Of a stretch of 64,000 nt of DNA, positions 45,239 through 58,000 are shown in pieces; position 1 is the stretch's first letter; every line of letters begins with the position of its first letter. The translations under genes and the position numbers were made by a program. The notes under the pieces are model-generated. The model was not told the DNA's origin. It saw nothing but the letters and a program-made list of their open reading frames with translations, and made no database searches. Origin of the DNA: Oikopleura dioica (taxonomy: Eukaryota; Chordata; Appendicularia; Copelata; Oikopleuridae). The stretch is taken from positions 9,300,501-9,364,500 of the forward strand of contig OU015569.1 in NCBI GenBank assembly GCA_907165135.1. The letters are read 5' to 3'.

Positions 45239-47753
45239 CTAATTTGCCCCCGGTGGTGCTTGAATTCCGAGGGCACTCGCAGTCGCGCCCATCAGGGCGA
45301 GGCGTTTTCGTTCAGGCTCCCCTGTGACATCTAATTCTAGCTCTGGCTCGAGCATCGGTTGCATTGATGTTTGTTCCTTGACTCCGAGAACCTGAAAGGG
45401 TGTGGATTGAAAAAGAGAGTCGCAGCGGAAGAGAGCATACTTTATAAATTTGCCTATACGCCATAAGTCGGAGCGCGTGTTGAGCGGAGGCAGTGATATC
45501 TTCAGCTTCTTGAATCTCAATACAATCAAGAATATTTGTTAAGTCCTTTTCAACAGGATCCTTAAGCCCGTTTGTCCCAGGCAACAGCAGACCAGAAGCA
45601 ATACACTAAACCAAGGATCTCACGATGAGTCAGTTAACAAAATCGAAACCTCAAATACACGACGGAATCCTTCAGCAGTGGAAAAAGGAGGCCGTTCAAA
45701 AGGAGTTTCCAGGCAGTCGCAACAAATAACTTCAAGCGGCCAGCCAGAAAGTGGTGCCCATGTTCCTACACGCGCGCAGAGATCTCTCATGATTCGTAAA
45801 ACTGAAAACGTTAGAGATGACACGTCCACGTTACTAACCTGGTCTATGGTTAGCATTGGCTCGAGCACGGAACCATTTCGCTCGTCTAAGTTCAGAGAGG
45901 GCAGCTAGCTGCGGTTCAACATCCAAATGATTTTCCGTTAATTCAGGATCAGGCTCGTCATCCTAAAAATTTGTAAAAACAATACTGAACTCATGACACA
46001 GTATTACTCTTCTATTTTCTGGACGCAACGCCAGACAGGCTAGTCGAACAACGATTTCTACGTTCGTCGGAGAAGTGATTCCAAACCCGCATTCTTCCTG
46101 CAAAATATCTATTCGGTAACCGTTACCAAGCTTTGGTCCAAGTTTCTCAACAACATCGTCCAAGAAATCAATTGTAGGTGGGTTTTGACATTGAATAACA
46201 AGATGGACTTGTTTCTCGCCAGCCACGAGGATTCCTATCGCAGGGTTAAGCCAGGGATTAAATGAAACGACACAAGTTTAAGCTGGTTTCTCCTCATTCA
46301 ATTACCTTTTGCTGCAGGTCCGACGCGCATGACGCCGCGGATTGTTCGTTGACCATCGAGCATTGTTTCGTCGGAGACCTGCTTGACGCAGTTCTCAACC
46401 TTTTCAGCTGAGTCTTTGATCTCGTTTTCTTCCATCAGTTGAGGGATAATTTCTTTAAGCTTCACTTCTATATGTTTACCATCCCAGACTCTGAGATTAC
46501 GCATGTCGGCGGCGCGATCTCTTCTTTCTAGTCGCTCTTCTCTGAAAAATAAGTTAAAACTAGATGCAATCAAGCTTGACTCACTTTTCGGCGATCATTT
46601 GGGGGACTCTTTGTTGCCACATTTTGAGTTTCATCTGCTGTATAAGCTTGAAATTACATTTTACGTCATACTCCGGGTCAACCTTAGTCTTGTACGTAAG
46701 CTTATGCCTTTTTCCTTTTAGATGAGTATTTTTGGCAGTCTCGTCGTTGAAATCACAGTCACAAAGTCTACATCTGAACTTTGCTGGATTTCTTCCCGTA
46801 GCTGGAACAACCTCAATGTACTCTGAGCCGACGATTTCGTTTTCTTTGGCTTGCTCGTACAGTGACTTAGGTCTTTGCTTCTTTTGAGGTTTTGCTTCCA
46901 TGTTTTCGGGATTTAGCTCGACGATAACTGTTTGCTTCACTTTGACGCCATTACTCTTTTCAACGTTGGAATCTGCGAAACGTTCTTCCTCAAATCCACC
47001 GGAAAGTTCGCCATGCGTTTCTTTTAATCGTGTTCCGCCAACGAAGTTCATAGTTTTTGCTATTTTCTTTCTTGTTATGGGCTCGGCTCCTGGCTTCGGA
47101 CCGATAAAGACGTTGTAATTTTGACATGTAGCGAGTTTATATTTTTCTTCTCTAAGAGGCAAATCCATCTCGTTAATCATCCCCTGCTTTGATAAGTAGT
47201 CAATGAAGTCCCAAGCAGCAGCAGTTTGAGCTTCTTTTCTTGTTTGGGCTGTTCCTTGCCCTACATAAGGAAAACCAGTCGGCGCCACTGTCGAAAAGTA
47301 ACTCATCCATCCATTTTTATCTCTTCCTGCTGGTTTAGTCTCGTACTCGGGCAGGGAGCGTTGACGCCCACAGAATGCATATAAAAATGCTTTCACTTCA
47401 GTCACCATGATAGGCCTATTGGGATCCAGTCTTCCTGAACGAGAGAAAGGATCAGGTCCTTGACCAGCCCATACACGCGCTCGCGTCGCGATGGTGTCAT
47501 TGTATGTTTCGAAATTTGCTGACGCATTGGAGCCTAGGAGAGACCTGTCGCCGACATCTTTTGGGACGATTTGGGAGTTGTTTTCGCGTTGCACAGGAGC
47601 TCGGTAGAGCGCTTGAGACGCAGGGCGGGGTCCACCTTTTGGTTGCTGAACTGCTACTACTGCAGATCTGCTCTGTGCAGTCTGCTGGAAGGTTCCGGAT
47701 CTATTTTGAGTGTCACCCGTCTCCCCTCCATCGAACATACCAAAGGTCTCCAT
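45239..47753 (-). CDS. ZFR-like: ZFR-like zinc-finger RNA-binding protein with N-terminal dsRBD
   Basis: DZF-family RNA-binding protein. The first exon (47753-46590) starts METFGMFDGGETGDTQN and carries a double-stranded-RNA-binding-like domain: TEVKAFLYAFCGRQRSLPEY, TGFPYVGQGTAQTRKEAQT, AAAWDFIDYLSKQG. It closely resembles dsRBD1 of DHX9/MLE. One C2H2 U1-type finger follows: FRCRLCDCDFNDETAKNTHL and KGKRHKLTYK. The DZF domain spans the remaining exons: GVMRVGPAAKG, KQVHLVIQCQNPP, ELRRAKWFRARANA, VLRIMRDLCARVGTWAPLSG, EGFRRVFE, LPGTNGLKDPVEKDLTN and ASAQHALRLMAYRQIYKVLG. Stop at 45239-45241. Vertebrate ZFR has three fingers and no dsRBD; ILF3 has dsRBDs after the DZF. Confidence 0.88.
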
Positions 47754-47836
47754 CTTGGCAGTTCTTAATAGATAACTGTAATTGATCTTGAGAGAATATT
47801 TATTTAATCAAAAGATTAGGTACAGGAAGATTTGTT

Positions 47837-48109
47837 TCAGGAATCCGATTTGGACAATAAATTATAGATCTCAGCGTTCCATATTTTGTCGAAGTGTTGT
47901 TGCCATTCAACTGGACATTTCTGCGTAAAGTCGTCTTGCAAAGGCTGGCATTTTTTCATGAGAGCGGGAAGATTTGGAGCTTCGAAAATTTTCTTCGACT
48001 CGTTAAGCTTCAAATGTGGCTTAACTTCTTCATTCATACAGCGATAGTAGTTGTCCCGTGCCTTCCAACAAAGTTCTCTATCTCTTTTTCGAAGAACCTT
48101 GCCGCCCAT
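47837..48109 (-). CDS. COA6: Cytochrome c oxidase assembly factor 6
   Basis: Intermembrane-space CX9C-CX10C protein for copper delivery to cytochrome oxidase. A single exon of 90 residues: MGGKVLRKRDRELCWKARDN. The first Cys pair is C-WKARDNYYR-C (nine between), the second C-QPLQDDFTQK-C (ten between), exactly as in human COA6. PVEWQQHFDKIWN follows. The loop between the two Cys pairs is about 15 residues longer than in human. The gene is in a same-strand run, 83 bp before ZFR and 327 bp after DIS3L2. Confidence 0.85.
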   Translation of the reverse strand: MGGKVLRKRDRELCWKARDNYYRCMNEEVKPHLKLNESKKIFEAPNLPALMKKCQPLQDDFTQKCPVEWQQHFDKIWNAEIYNLLSKSDS

Positions 48110-48436
48110 TCTAAAATAACGGAAAATTAAACAAAGAGATTGGAGTTTTGATGATAAATGATATCCGTCATGACAGTATAGAATAAGTTGAATTCTTGAA
48201 GAGTGAAGCCGAGCATGTCATGAATAACCGGTAAATAATTCGACATTTATCTGGGCGTTGCGCGTTTTTTTACCGGTTCTTCAAAACATGGCTTACATTT
48301 TGAAGTTACATTGAACTTAAGAAACGCAAAATAAAATGCTTACGGGTAAGATAACAGTTATCGAGACCGTAGGACATAAATTATTGAATCAACAAAAAAT
48401 CAATCTTCAAAAGTAGTGCTCGGTCCATCAGCAGTG
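48110..48436. other. Spacer between DIS3L2 and COA6
   Basis: 327 bp, AT-rich. No coding exon, repeat or RNA gene recognised. Confidence 0.4.
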
Positions 48437-51400
48437 TTAAGACAGAAAATGGGTTGGAGGTAGCAGTTTACCGTCAAGACGCCCAGGGTCACGTCCAGCG
48501 ACAATAGATACTCTCACTGGAGTGAAGTAGGAGTACTCGGCGGTTCCAAGAGAAATACCAGGTCGACTCTTATTGGGAGTATTCGTTGCAGAGCATCGAC
48601 CAAGTGGCTTAATCGCATCAGTTATTTGAGCGCAATTTTAACTGCATACTTTTTATCCTTCGCCCATGTGATAGACACAGCTTTGTAACCATTCTTTTCA
48701 AAAATATTATACTTTGTAGCCTCCATCTCTCCGTAGTAAATTCTATAAAGAGATAATTTTGAATAATATACTTGACGCGTACCGCAGAGTGAATCCGGTC
48801 TCGTGGAGCAATATTTCGAGTCCGTATTCTACGAGACCAGTAACGACACCATCCATAATAAATTCAGAGTCTTTTGTGATCCGCTTAATCATGCACCAAA
48901 GGTAAACATCGGATCCGTCTTCTCCAGCAAGCTTGGCTTGCAGTTTACGCTCATTACAGTTCTCGGCCTGCTGTGTAAGTGACTCTTGCGGAGTATCAAA
49001 GGACTCGTCCCAACCAATAGCAGCAGCAAGCTATAATAATCAATGGAAGGTTAAATTGCGGGCGCTACCTGACGATGGACGACAAGGTCAGCGTATCGTC
49101 GAATAGGCGATGTAAAATGCGTGTAAAGGGGGACGGCGAGAGCATAATGGCGGTAGTCGGAGCGATCTTCAATGTCACCTGTGCAGATGTACTTCGCGAG
49201 TTGCATTGTCTTCACGGTAAGGAGGGAAATTGCAGATTGAAAAACATGTGCACTTCCAGGATTCTGTTCTTCCATCTGAAAGATACTTAAAAAAAGCACA
49301 TATAAAGTCATATAATACCTGTAACGTTACTTTCTCAAGAGATCGAGCGAGATCGCGAGAAGAGGAAGCATCGAGTTCGACCCCGTGTTTCTTCAATTCC
49401 TCAACAACTTCGCTAATCTTATCCTGGTTGGGAGCTGGGTGTTGTCGCAGAAATGCCAAATCAGGATAATGACGCTCGATTTTTTCAGCTACGGCGATAT
49501 TTGCCAAAAGCATGAAGTCTTCGATCATCATATGCGAATCTTTTCGTACATAAGGGAAGAAGCCATTGGGAGTCTTGGTAGCTTCATCCCAAGTAAAGCC
49601 GATCTTCGGCTGTTCGATTCTGATACAGCCGTTGGCGACTCTTCTCTCTCGTAATTTCTTGGCCAGCATGTCAAGCATTAGAACACACTTCCTGATTGAT
49701 TCGAGGCAGTAGCCATTGAGGACCTCGGGAAATTCATTGTCGTCGATGACTTCGTCATCTGGGTTCTCAATGAAGTTCTGCGCGTTTTCATAGGAGAATT
49801 TCACACAGCTCTTAATAATACCGCGACCGAACCAGGGCTCTTCGAGCTGATTTCCTTCGGAGTCAAGTTTGAAAACAACTGAAAAACTGTATCGTTCGAC
49901 AAGAGGATTGAGCGAGCAAAGTTCTTCGCATAGTCGTCGTGGAAGCATAGGTACTACCCGATCTGGCATGTAAGTAGAAGTGCATCGCTGTGATGCTATC
50001 TGTAAATAATGTTTCAAACCTCATCGTAAGAAAAACATCTACCTTGTCGATCTTTCCTCCTGGAGGAACAAAAAATGCGACATCTGCAATATGAACACCA
50101 ACTTCGTAGACGTCATCATCTAATTTTTTAATGTGAAGCGCGTCGTCAAGATCGCGAGCCGTCTGAGGATCGATCGTAAAGACGCATTCCCTCCGGAAAT
50201 CACGGCGTTTGGCAACTTGATCGTCAGTTATCTTCCAGTCGCTTCCTGGAAGCTCGTCGTCGACTTCAAATGTTTCCCAATCGCGGGTATCGATGTTCTT
50301 ATCCACCAAAATCGCGTCCATTTGGACTTGAAGATCATTTGGATCACCAATTTCATTTGATAGAACGGCACGCGCATTCTGGGCTCCTTCTTCCCATTCT
50401 GTTATTCTTGCTTCATACACAATTTTCCTGGAAATTATGTCCTTTATGTTCTTGAGCATATCTTCTGCCAGAGAAGACTTTGCAACTAACAATCGTGGCA
50501 GCCGACTATCCATTGGAATGAACAATAAATCTCCAGTATTGACTCCAGAAAGCACAGTGTCAGAAAATGCACCTGCACATCTCTTGTTCGAGCGCGATTC
50601 GATAATTGCCACAATCTTATAAAATACATTTAGCATTTTCTTCATATGAACTTAAAGTTACCTCGGCAGTTCTCTGTATTTCACCCGACTTTCGAGTGAC
50701 CCATGTATCTTCGGGCTTAATTTTATAGGCGACGATGTCGCCTGGCAAAGCTCGATTCTGATCTTTTCGTCCTTGGACAAATAGGTCGCTCCCGCCTTTG
50801 GGATCTGTGACAAATGCATTCTGGTAGTTATTAGCGATGCGAAGCGGTGACTTGAAGTATATTTCGCTCTCAATGCCAGCGTCAACTTCTTCTTTTGATA
50901 GGTGCGGTTGTGTGTTTACACGGTGTAAGGCGGGCTTTACTTCAACTCCTTTTGTCGGGAATAGATAGGAACTATGAAAGAACATTTTGGCACTATCTTT
51001 AGAGCAAAAGGTCAGTTCGTTGTAGTAGCATTGATTGGCAAGAACATTTTTTATGTCTTTCTTAATCACAGATTCTCTGAAGATATCGGAAATTAGTGCA
51101 TCCATAGACTCTTCAGTCATTGGAGCTGTCGAAATAACATTCGCAATCGTATTGTCACCCCAATTGCGCATAAACTGTCTATGCTTTTTCTCGTTCAGCG
51201 TTTCGTTGGCAATGCGATCCTCTTTTGCCCAAAGAACAGTATAGTCTGGCTCCATAACGTCGACGTAATCAAAAAGCTCAATGGCTTCTTGTTGCGTTTT
51301 CATCTCGATGAAACCGGTGTAACAATTCTGTCGGTTTTTGGATCCCAACGATTTAACTCCTGCTGGATCTCCGATTGCCAACGCCAAATTACGTAAGGCA

Positions 51401-52245
51401 TTGAAGTCCTTAAAATTAAAATACTTTTAGCTAAAGAATATATACACGCACCTTATGCTCTATGCAGTTGAGACAAAGTGTCTTATGGGTATCTGAGGGG
51501 GGTGGTCTTCTTATATCCCGGGCAGTAAGCTTTCTTGGAGCTCGTACCGGTTCTTCTTTTCGTTTCGCCTTTTCTTTGCCTGTCTTTTCCTGTCTAGCTT
51601 TGCGCCTCTCGATGTCGCGCTTCGTCGTCAGTCGAGTATGTTTATCAAAGTCCACAATGTCAATTCCATCAACAATTCTATGACTCGAAGCAAGACGAAT
51701 GGTCCTAAATTGAGTTGATATTGATAATCAATTAAAATGAGCAAGTACGTGATTGCTTCGGCTGCTTGCTCGTAGCTTCGCCATCGGAACTGAGTCCACA
51801 TGGAACCGTCTTTCGCTTTGTCATCATGCTCCTCTGCGAAGTGAGAGCCTGAAAAGCCTGTCAACCGCTGGATAACTGGCATGATAGCTGTCTTTATCGG
51901 GTTTGTATGCTGCACCACAATAATTTTGTGCTTTTCGAAATCCCTTGGAAATTTTTTCTTCAGGTCTTCGATAACACCAGCAGTTGTATCAGATTTTGCA
52001 ATGAGCGCACGTCCGTCTTGCTTCTTTTGGAAGCGGTTCTTTTCGCCTCCAGCCTTGCTTCCAACATTTGCGTTGGCCTTTTCTTTTTTGAACTCAGTGC
52101 CTTCTTCTTTTTTATCTTTTTTGCGGTACCTATTGCGCCGGCCACCTTTGCTAGCGCCCTTGTCACCGTCACCGTTCTTTACATTGTCCATGCGTTGCTT
52201 GAATAATAATCCGTTTAAATTGACTCGAGGTCGTTGCTCCGACAT
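48437..52245 (-). CDS. DIS3L2: DIS3-like 3'-5' exonuclease 2 with long N-terminal extension
   Basis: RNase II/RNB exonuclease of cytoplasmic RNA decay. Start [20 protein letters not shown] at 52245, after TTTGCTTTAGAC. A basic, Lys-rich N-terminus is followed by two RRM-like stretches: [20 protein letters not shown]...[19 protein letters not shown], and [20 protein letters not shown]...[20 protein letters not shown]. Cold-shock-type parts include [20 protein letters not shown] and [20 protein letters not shown]. The RNB catalytic core has [20 protein letters not shown] with the acidic residues intact, [35 protein letters not shown] and [20 protein letters not shown]. The S1-like end is [17 protein letters not shown], stop at 48437. 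The last intron is about 35 nt. The absence of a PIN domain distinguishes it from DIS3. Confidence 0.92.
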
Positions 52246-52571
52246 GTCTAAAGCAAATGCCGGTGAGGGATGGTTTCACAAAAATGATATGAAGTTGACG
52301 CGAAGGAAGGTTTGACTCACTCTTAAAAGAGTGGCACCCTTATTGCAAGAAGAAGCTTATGCGTTTGATGTAATATTGCTAAAAATAAGCGGAAGACAAA
52401 TGCGTTAGAATGACAAAGTAATTTTATTCTGGACCTGCCGTTATCCTGTAAGTTGGATGCGGAATCGTAGAAATATACACAAAAATTAGCGTTGTTAAAA
52501 GAAAGAAACTCATTCGGGAGTGAGGACATATTAACGGCGAATTTATAACAAAGAAATGAATTCTTTCCGAG
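52246..52571. other. Spacer between PPM1 and DIS3L2
   Basis: 326 bp. No gene, repeat or RNA recognised. DIS3L2 may be the downstream member of a shared transcript. Confidence 0.4.
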
Positions 52572-54072
52572 CTAGTCGTCATTTCTACCGCTCGGATCGT
52601 GCTTGCAGATGAGCTGATCAATCGTTGAGTATTTAGACACAAGTCCACCGCCTGGTGGCAGTAGAGGGCTGAATTGAGCGGTCCATGGTTTTCGTTGAAT
52701 TTCGTTCAAAATGTCAACGAGGGTAAGGTACATGTCTGGATTCTTCTCACGCTAAAGCTCGCTTGAGAATCGAAAGACAAATATTATCTTACGCATTCCG
52801 TGATGGTCTCTTTTACTGCCTCCTCAAGGATCTCATCAAGTTTCTTTTCTTGATCGACGGCCTCTTGATTTATCTCAGGGCAGGCAGGGAGGGTCAAAAG
52901 CACAACGGACATATTGTCTCGAGAACCCTTAATCACAAACTACCTAAATAAGCAATCACGAAATAATACCTTGTGCAGACTAGTGTCAACAATTTCTGCT
53001 GCGACCATATCAAGTGAGTCTTTGACTCGAAGTCGTCCAGAAATATATGCAGCAAGGTCTTCGTTAGAGAACACATCAAAAATGCCATCACATGCAAGAC
53101 TTAAAAAAAGTTAACAATGCGAAGGGAGATTGATCTTCAATACCAAATATATTGATCCTCGGGGTCTCGCTTCAGGCATGTTACATCTGGCTCAGGAGAG
53201 ACCAACTGCTCCGTTGGCAAGCGATTTTGATCGGTTCTAGAGAACGGTTAGCTTAGGCCGGCGAATTGAGATACAAACTTGTAATCAAAATCACCGAGCG
53301 CTCTCGACACCGCAAGAGAACCATTAATTCTCTGGGTCATGACAAGACCGCCAGCTCTTACGATACGGTCCCGCTCATCATCATCTGTAGGTTTGTGATC
53401 CTAGAGCACATAAAATGACGAAGTCAATAAGGATAAGTACCTTTGTAGAAAACTTAACGGAGTCCTCCCGGACGAGAATCGATCTCGAGTCGCCGCAGTT
53501 AATAAAGAAGAAGTGATTTGGCGAAATTAGAATAGCCGTGCAAGTTGTTCCCGATCGGTCGCCCTGAGTATTGAGCTCCTTTCGCAAAATTTGATCCATG
53601 TTTAAAAACGACTTTTTGATTTGCGTAATAACAGCTTCACAGTTATATTCTCCCGAGTCCGTCAATCCCTACATGAAAAGAGGAGAATCAAGAGAAGCAA
53701 TCGAGAAACAACTTACTTTCAAAACGTCATCGGTAAGAACTTGCTCGATTTTGTCGACAAGCTCGCGAGAGCAAATCTCAGCGGCAACCTTGCCAGCGTG
53801 TCCGTCAAAAACAGCAAAGAATGACCATTTCATGGGTCCTAGGGAAACAACACAGGTGTGCGCATCTTCCATGTCGACTCTCTGTCATTGGCTTCTTTAT
53901 AATAAGCTTAAGATTTCGAACAAATAAATTGTCAGTTATGATTGTAGAATTAAATGAGCTATTAAAGAATCCATCGCCATCCTTGCATCGAGCAGAGGCC
54001 ATACTTAATCCCATTTCCTTCTCCCGAATCGCAATTCTTCTCTGTCTTCGGTTTTGCGAGAAAGGCGCCCAT
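52572..54072 (-). CDS. PPM1A/B-like: PP2C-type Ser/Thr phosphatase, PPM1A/B-like
   Basis: Metal-dependent protein phosphatase. Start [19 protein letters not shown] at 54072 keeps the myristoylation Gly. [13 protein letters not shown] and [12 protein letters not shown] follow; [18 protein letters not shown] holds the metal-binding Asp-Gly. Later exons give [49 protein letters not shown] and [52 protein letters not shown] and [14 protein letters not shown] come next, then a C-terminal extension with [18 protein letters not shown], ending at stop 52572-52574. Length and order match PPM1A/B. The first intron (about 170 nt) has no GT donor: frame demands TGGCG|ATGGAT...GACAGAG|AGTC, an AT-AG junction. 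Confidence 0.93.
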
Positions 54073-55053
54073 GACGACGTTTAGGAAACCAAGAAATCAA
54101 ATTAAGATACAATTTTCTGTATTAATTGATATTATTGATTTTTCTCGATTGACATCTAAACAGTTTGCGTCATTTCTACCGTAAAATATACACACCCAAT
54201 GCAGTAAAATCAATGTCGATGAGATAAGTTGAACGTATAAAATGCTAGACAAGCAAGCAATCCTCTCTTCCCAGACTGTTTAATCCTCTGAGCCCACAGT
54301 ATAAAAATATCTTAATTTACTCGAGGCCGTGCCTTAGGCTCGCATAAATTCAAAGAACTTTTATGTTTTTTCAGAATCCGAAAATGTGGTTTCCGTGGAA
54401 ACAAGGCCGAATTTAGCCAAGGAAGTAAAAAAATTTAGGACTTTTGCTGATATCTTTTCTCTCAGATGCACTGACGAAAGCCGGGGCAATCAACAATAAT
54501 CAATTTATTAGGTCTTGGACACGACTAGAAGCGAATACTAGAAGGATTAATTATGGTTAGGAATTGATAAAGCGATAAAAAGGCGTTGAAGTTGGGGAAA
54601 AAGCTTCCCACATGTAGTGATGGTGGTGGTGCAAAGGATATTTTACACTGTAAAATTTACAGTCTTTAGAAAGAAGACAATCAGTACGCAGAAAGGCATA
54701 TTTTCGTGGTAAGTAGTGAAGATAGACAATTATTAGGAGCTTCGTATATTTGGTTATCATTTGGAATTCGTGGTTTGAATCAAAAGTGAAAGGCCACAAT
54801 TAGTGCAGCTAACAAGGAGAAGAACAGTTGAATAGAAGAATTTCGGCAAAGGGAATAGAACAGGAGATATTCTGACGGATGAAAAACGTAAAAATAATGG
54901 CGTGATAAGACGCGGGACCGAAATTTACAGAGAAATGAGTATGTACAAGTTTAGGTTAAGTTGAAATGGATCTTTGGGGTAAATGAAAGTGTGAACTAAA
55001 AAGGTAACTTGAGCAGAAATTCGTGAGAGTTTTGATGAAGAATTTTTAGTGAG
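54073..55053. other. Intergenic region between DAAM and PPM1
   Basis: 981 bp, AT-rich. It contains the DAAM 3' UTR (minus) and presumably the PPM1 promoter. Short ORFs such as the one at 54557-54799 have no recognisable features. No repeats or RNA genes seen. Confidence 0.45.
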
Positions 55054-58000
55054 CTAATACTTTTTTTTCGCGCGTCTCTGTCGTTTCGGGTTGCAGTCGA
55101 AGAGCTCGCCTGACTTCAGCATCTCACCCATTTCGTCCAAGGTCTTACCCTAAACAACAAGTCAATTGTGAACAAAATCTCTTTTCTTCAGAACATGCAG
55201 CCGAGAAGCGAATCAAAAATAGTGCCCGCCTATCAAAACTAACAGTAACTGCCCGATCACCGGTATCATGCTGGTTATACCTTGTAAGTAGTAAGTAAGT
55301 TAGTTAATCAGCCTAGCAAAGATTGATGAGTATGTGGTTAGAGTAAGTGGACGGGTGAAAAATCAAGTTGTGTTGCGTAAGCTACATACGCTGCTAAAAA
55401 AGAAATCTGATTGAACACCTCGACGACGGCGAAGGGTTTCCTTCACAGATATCAACTTTGAACACTTGTCAGCGTCAAAGATGCAGTTCACACGTGAAAA
55501 TTGTAAGACTTTACACTCCCAACCAAATCCTAAGTGAAACTCTTCTGGTCGACTTTACCTGTTTCAATGAGTTTTTTGTGGATATCTTTTCCTGTCTATT
55601 CAAAAGGGTTTGTTGCTGACGAAGACGTTCCTGAATTTTGATTGACATAAATTTGGATACATTGAAGCTTGCCTTAACAAGTTCTTCGCGAGCCTCGTTT
55701 TCAGCTTTCGCCTCTTTTAGTTCGTTAAAGAAGTTTTGAAAGATGGAGAAGAAGTCGTGAGATTCAAGCTGCTTATCACCAAAGCTGACAAGTGCTTGCG
55801 AGTAAGTCTCATCTGTGGATTTAAGAAGGTTTTCGAGGTCGGCCATGTGGGTTTTCGCTGTTTGACAGAAAATTTCTAACGTGGATGGAACTTCGCTACC
55901 CTCAGATTGGAGTTGCTGAGATGGGTTAAATACCAAGTTCAACAGATGAGTTTTGGACTTACCTGTATTTCGAATTCACACGCCGCGAGTCCATCTTTGA
56001 GCTGCTTAACTTCGCTCCGAAGTTGCTTAGAAATGCTAAATTAGTCTAGAAATTTTAATGAAATCTACCTTGAGATCGACCCGACGAGCATCTGATAAAT
56101 GTTTTGTTTCGGCTTCAATATCGTCCAGCGATATTTTATTTTTTGAGGTTTCAAGTTCTTCAACGAGGTAGTGCAGTAGTGTACTTTTACCATCCGTGGT
56201 CTTGGTGTCTCGTAATTTTGACAAGGACGAAAGCTTGAATCCAGGAGAGTTGCCACGGTTGCCTTAGACAATTTTATTCCTTGATACAAGTCAGAAAGTG
56301 ACTACCTTTATTCATGTAATTTCCAAGCGCAAGAACAAGGAGAAACAACTTGCGAATAGATTTTGAATTCTTCAACTCAGTGCAGGCTTCTTTTACCGCA
56401 TCCGCATTCGAAATCGCATTTGAGCGTCGTTCGGTGAACTTTTTACGGAAAACAATTGCGCACAACTTATTCTCGTATCGTAATATTTTGCCCATTTCGA
56501 AAAAGAATCGATCAACGGTCGCCATTTTGTGAGCATCATCAGCGTATTGATTGAGCGTCTCAATTTCTTCCTTCGTAGGAACAAACTTAAGAAGCTGTTC
56601 TGCCAGCTCAGCTGGCAGCTTCTCAGCAGAGTCATTCGTGAGTACAGCTTGTCGAACCTCTCTTTCGCCTAGCTTGAGCCTTGATAACAGAATCGAGCAA
56701 TTCTGACTTCTTCGACCGTCAATCAATTTCAGATCGAGACTCTCTTTGGACTCAACTTCTTCGAAACTTCTAGCGATTGAGCTGCGATGATTGCTCTTCG
56801 CTTGAAATGCGGACTCGAGTCTTTCAAGGTTCAGACACGTGAGAGCTTTTTCAGGTTCCATCTTTTCGAAAATAGTGTTTTTTATTTGCGTTTGCTTAAC
56901 CCAATTGAATGATTTAACAGAAGTTGAAGGCTGCGGAAATTGCTTAACGGGGGCAGGCGGCGCCAAACCACCTGGAGGTGGCGGAGCTAATCCACCAGGA
57001 GGGGGAGGAGCCATTCCTCCGGGCGGAGGAGGAGGGGGAGGCCCACCAGGACCGAGCGGTGCTGCGATTCCTGGTGGCGGAGGCGGTGGAGGGAGAACAT
57101 TTGCCATACTTGGCGGTGCAGGAGGTGCAGGCGCTTGCTGTATCGATCCTGGTGCCATTGGAGGGGGAGGAGGAGGAGGCGGAGAAATAGAAGCTGTACT
57201 TAGATTCTGATCATCAATTGCGGAGGTAGATTTCATGGATAGTTTAACATCATCAGGTAGGTTTATTTTATCGGACTGCAACAGTGCTTGGAGTTTTTCT
57301 TTGAGAGCTTCGTTCTCTTGCTCTAGCTGTTTGAAATTTTCAACTTGTTTTTCATTTTCACGAACTTTTTCGAGTCTTTCTTGATACCGAAGCATTGAAC
57401 GCGTTAGCTCCGTCTTTTCGTTTTTAACACGGTCGAGCTCCTGACCCTCTTTTTGCAAGCTAGCTTCAAGGCTACGACACTTTTCTGTTAGATTTTCGGA
57501 TTTTTTCTTTAGTAAACGAGTAGATTTTTCAAGTTTGAGTCCATCGGCGCACTTCTGTACATTCATTTCAATCACTGTGATGTCTGGATCGAGACCATCA
57601 GGAGCTTGAAGCGAAAGTTGCTGAATAATATCATCCGCCAACGACCAGAAGGGCTGGCTTTTCAGAAGAATTAAGTGCTGCATTATTGAGAGGAAGTGAG
57701 GATAGATTACAGTCGAGCCATGGATTTTTCTTAAGGACTCGCACATATCCGTCGCCGAGTTACTATTGATCGTCACTCCGTTTAGTTTGTCTTGGAGAAG
57801 CTCTTCGTCTTGATCTCGTTGCCATTTGAACCACTCCAGATGAAGATTTAAATCGGCATTCTCATATTGCTCAAGTTTTGTAATCAGAGGAATTATACCA
57901 AGCATAAGGAACTCGTATCGAAGATGAAGACGAAATTCGACGGTATCTTGACCCGCGCCAAATTTAAGGAGCGCATTCACCAACGTCATAATTGAGGTCT

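Noticed and set aside
54557-54799. 80-codon minus-strand open frame with a His run
   Set aside because: It lies in the intergenic/3' UTR region, with no domain, splice partner or acceptor-linked start.
56839-57210. Plus-strand Gly-rich open frame of 123 codons
   Set aside because: It is the antisense shadow of the DAAM FH1 polyproline region.
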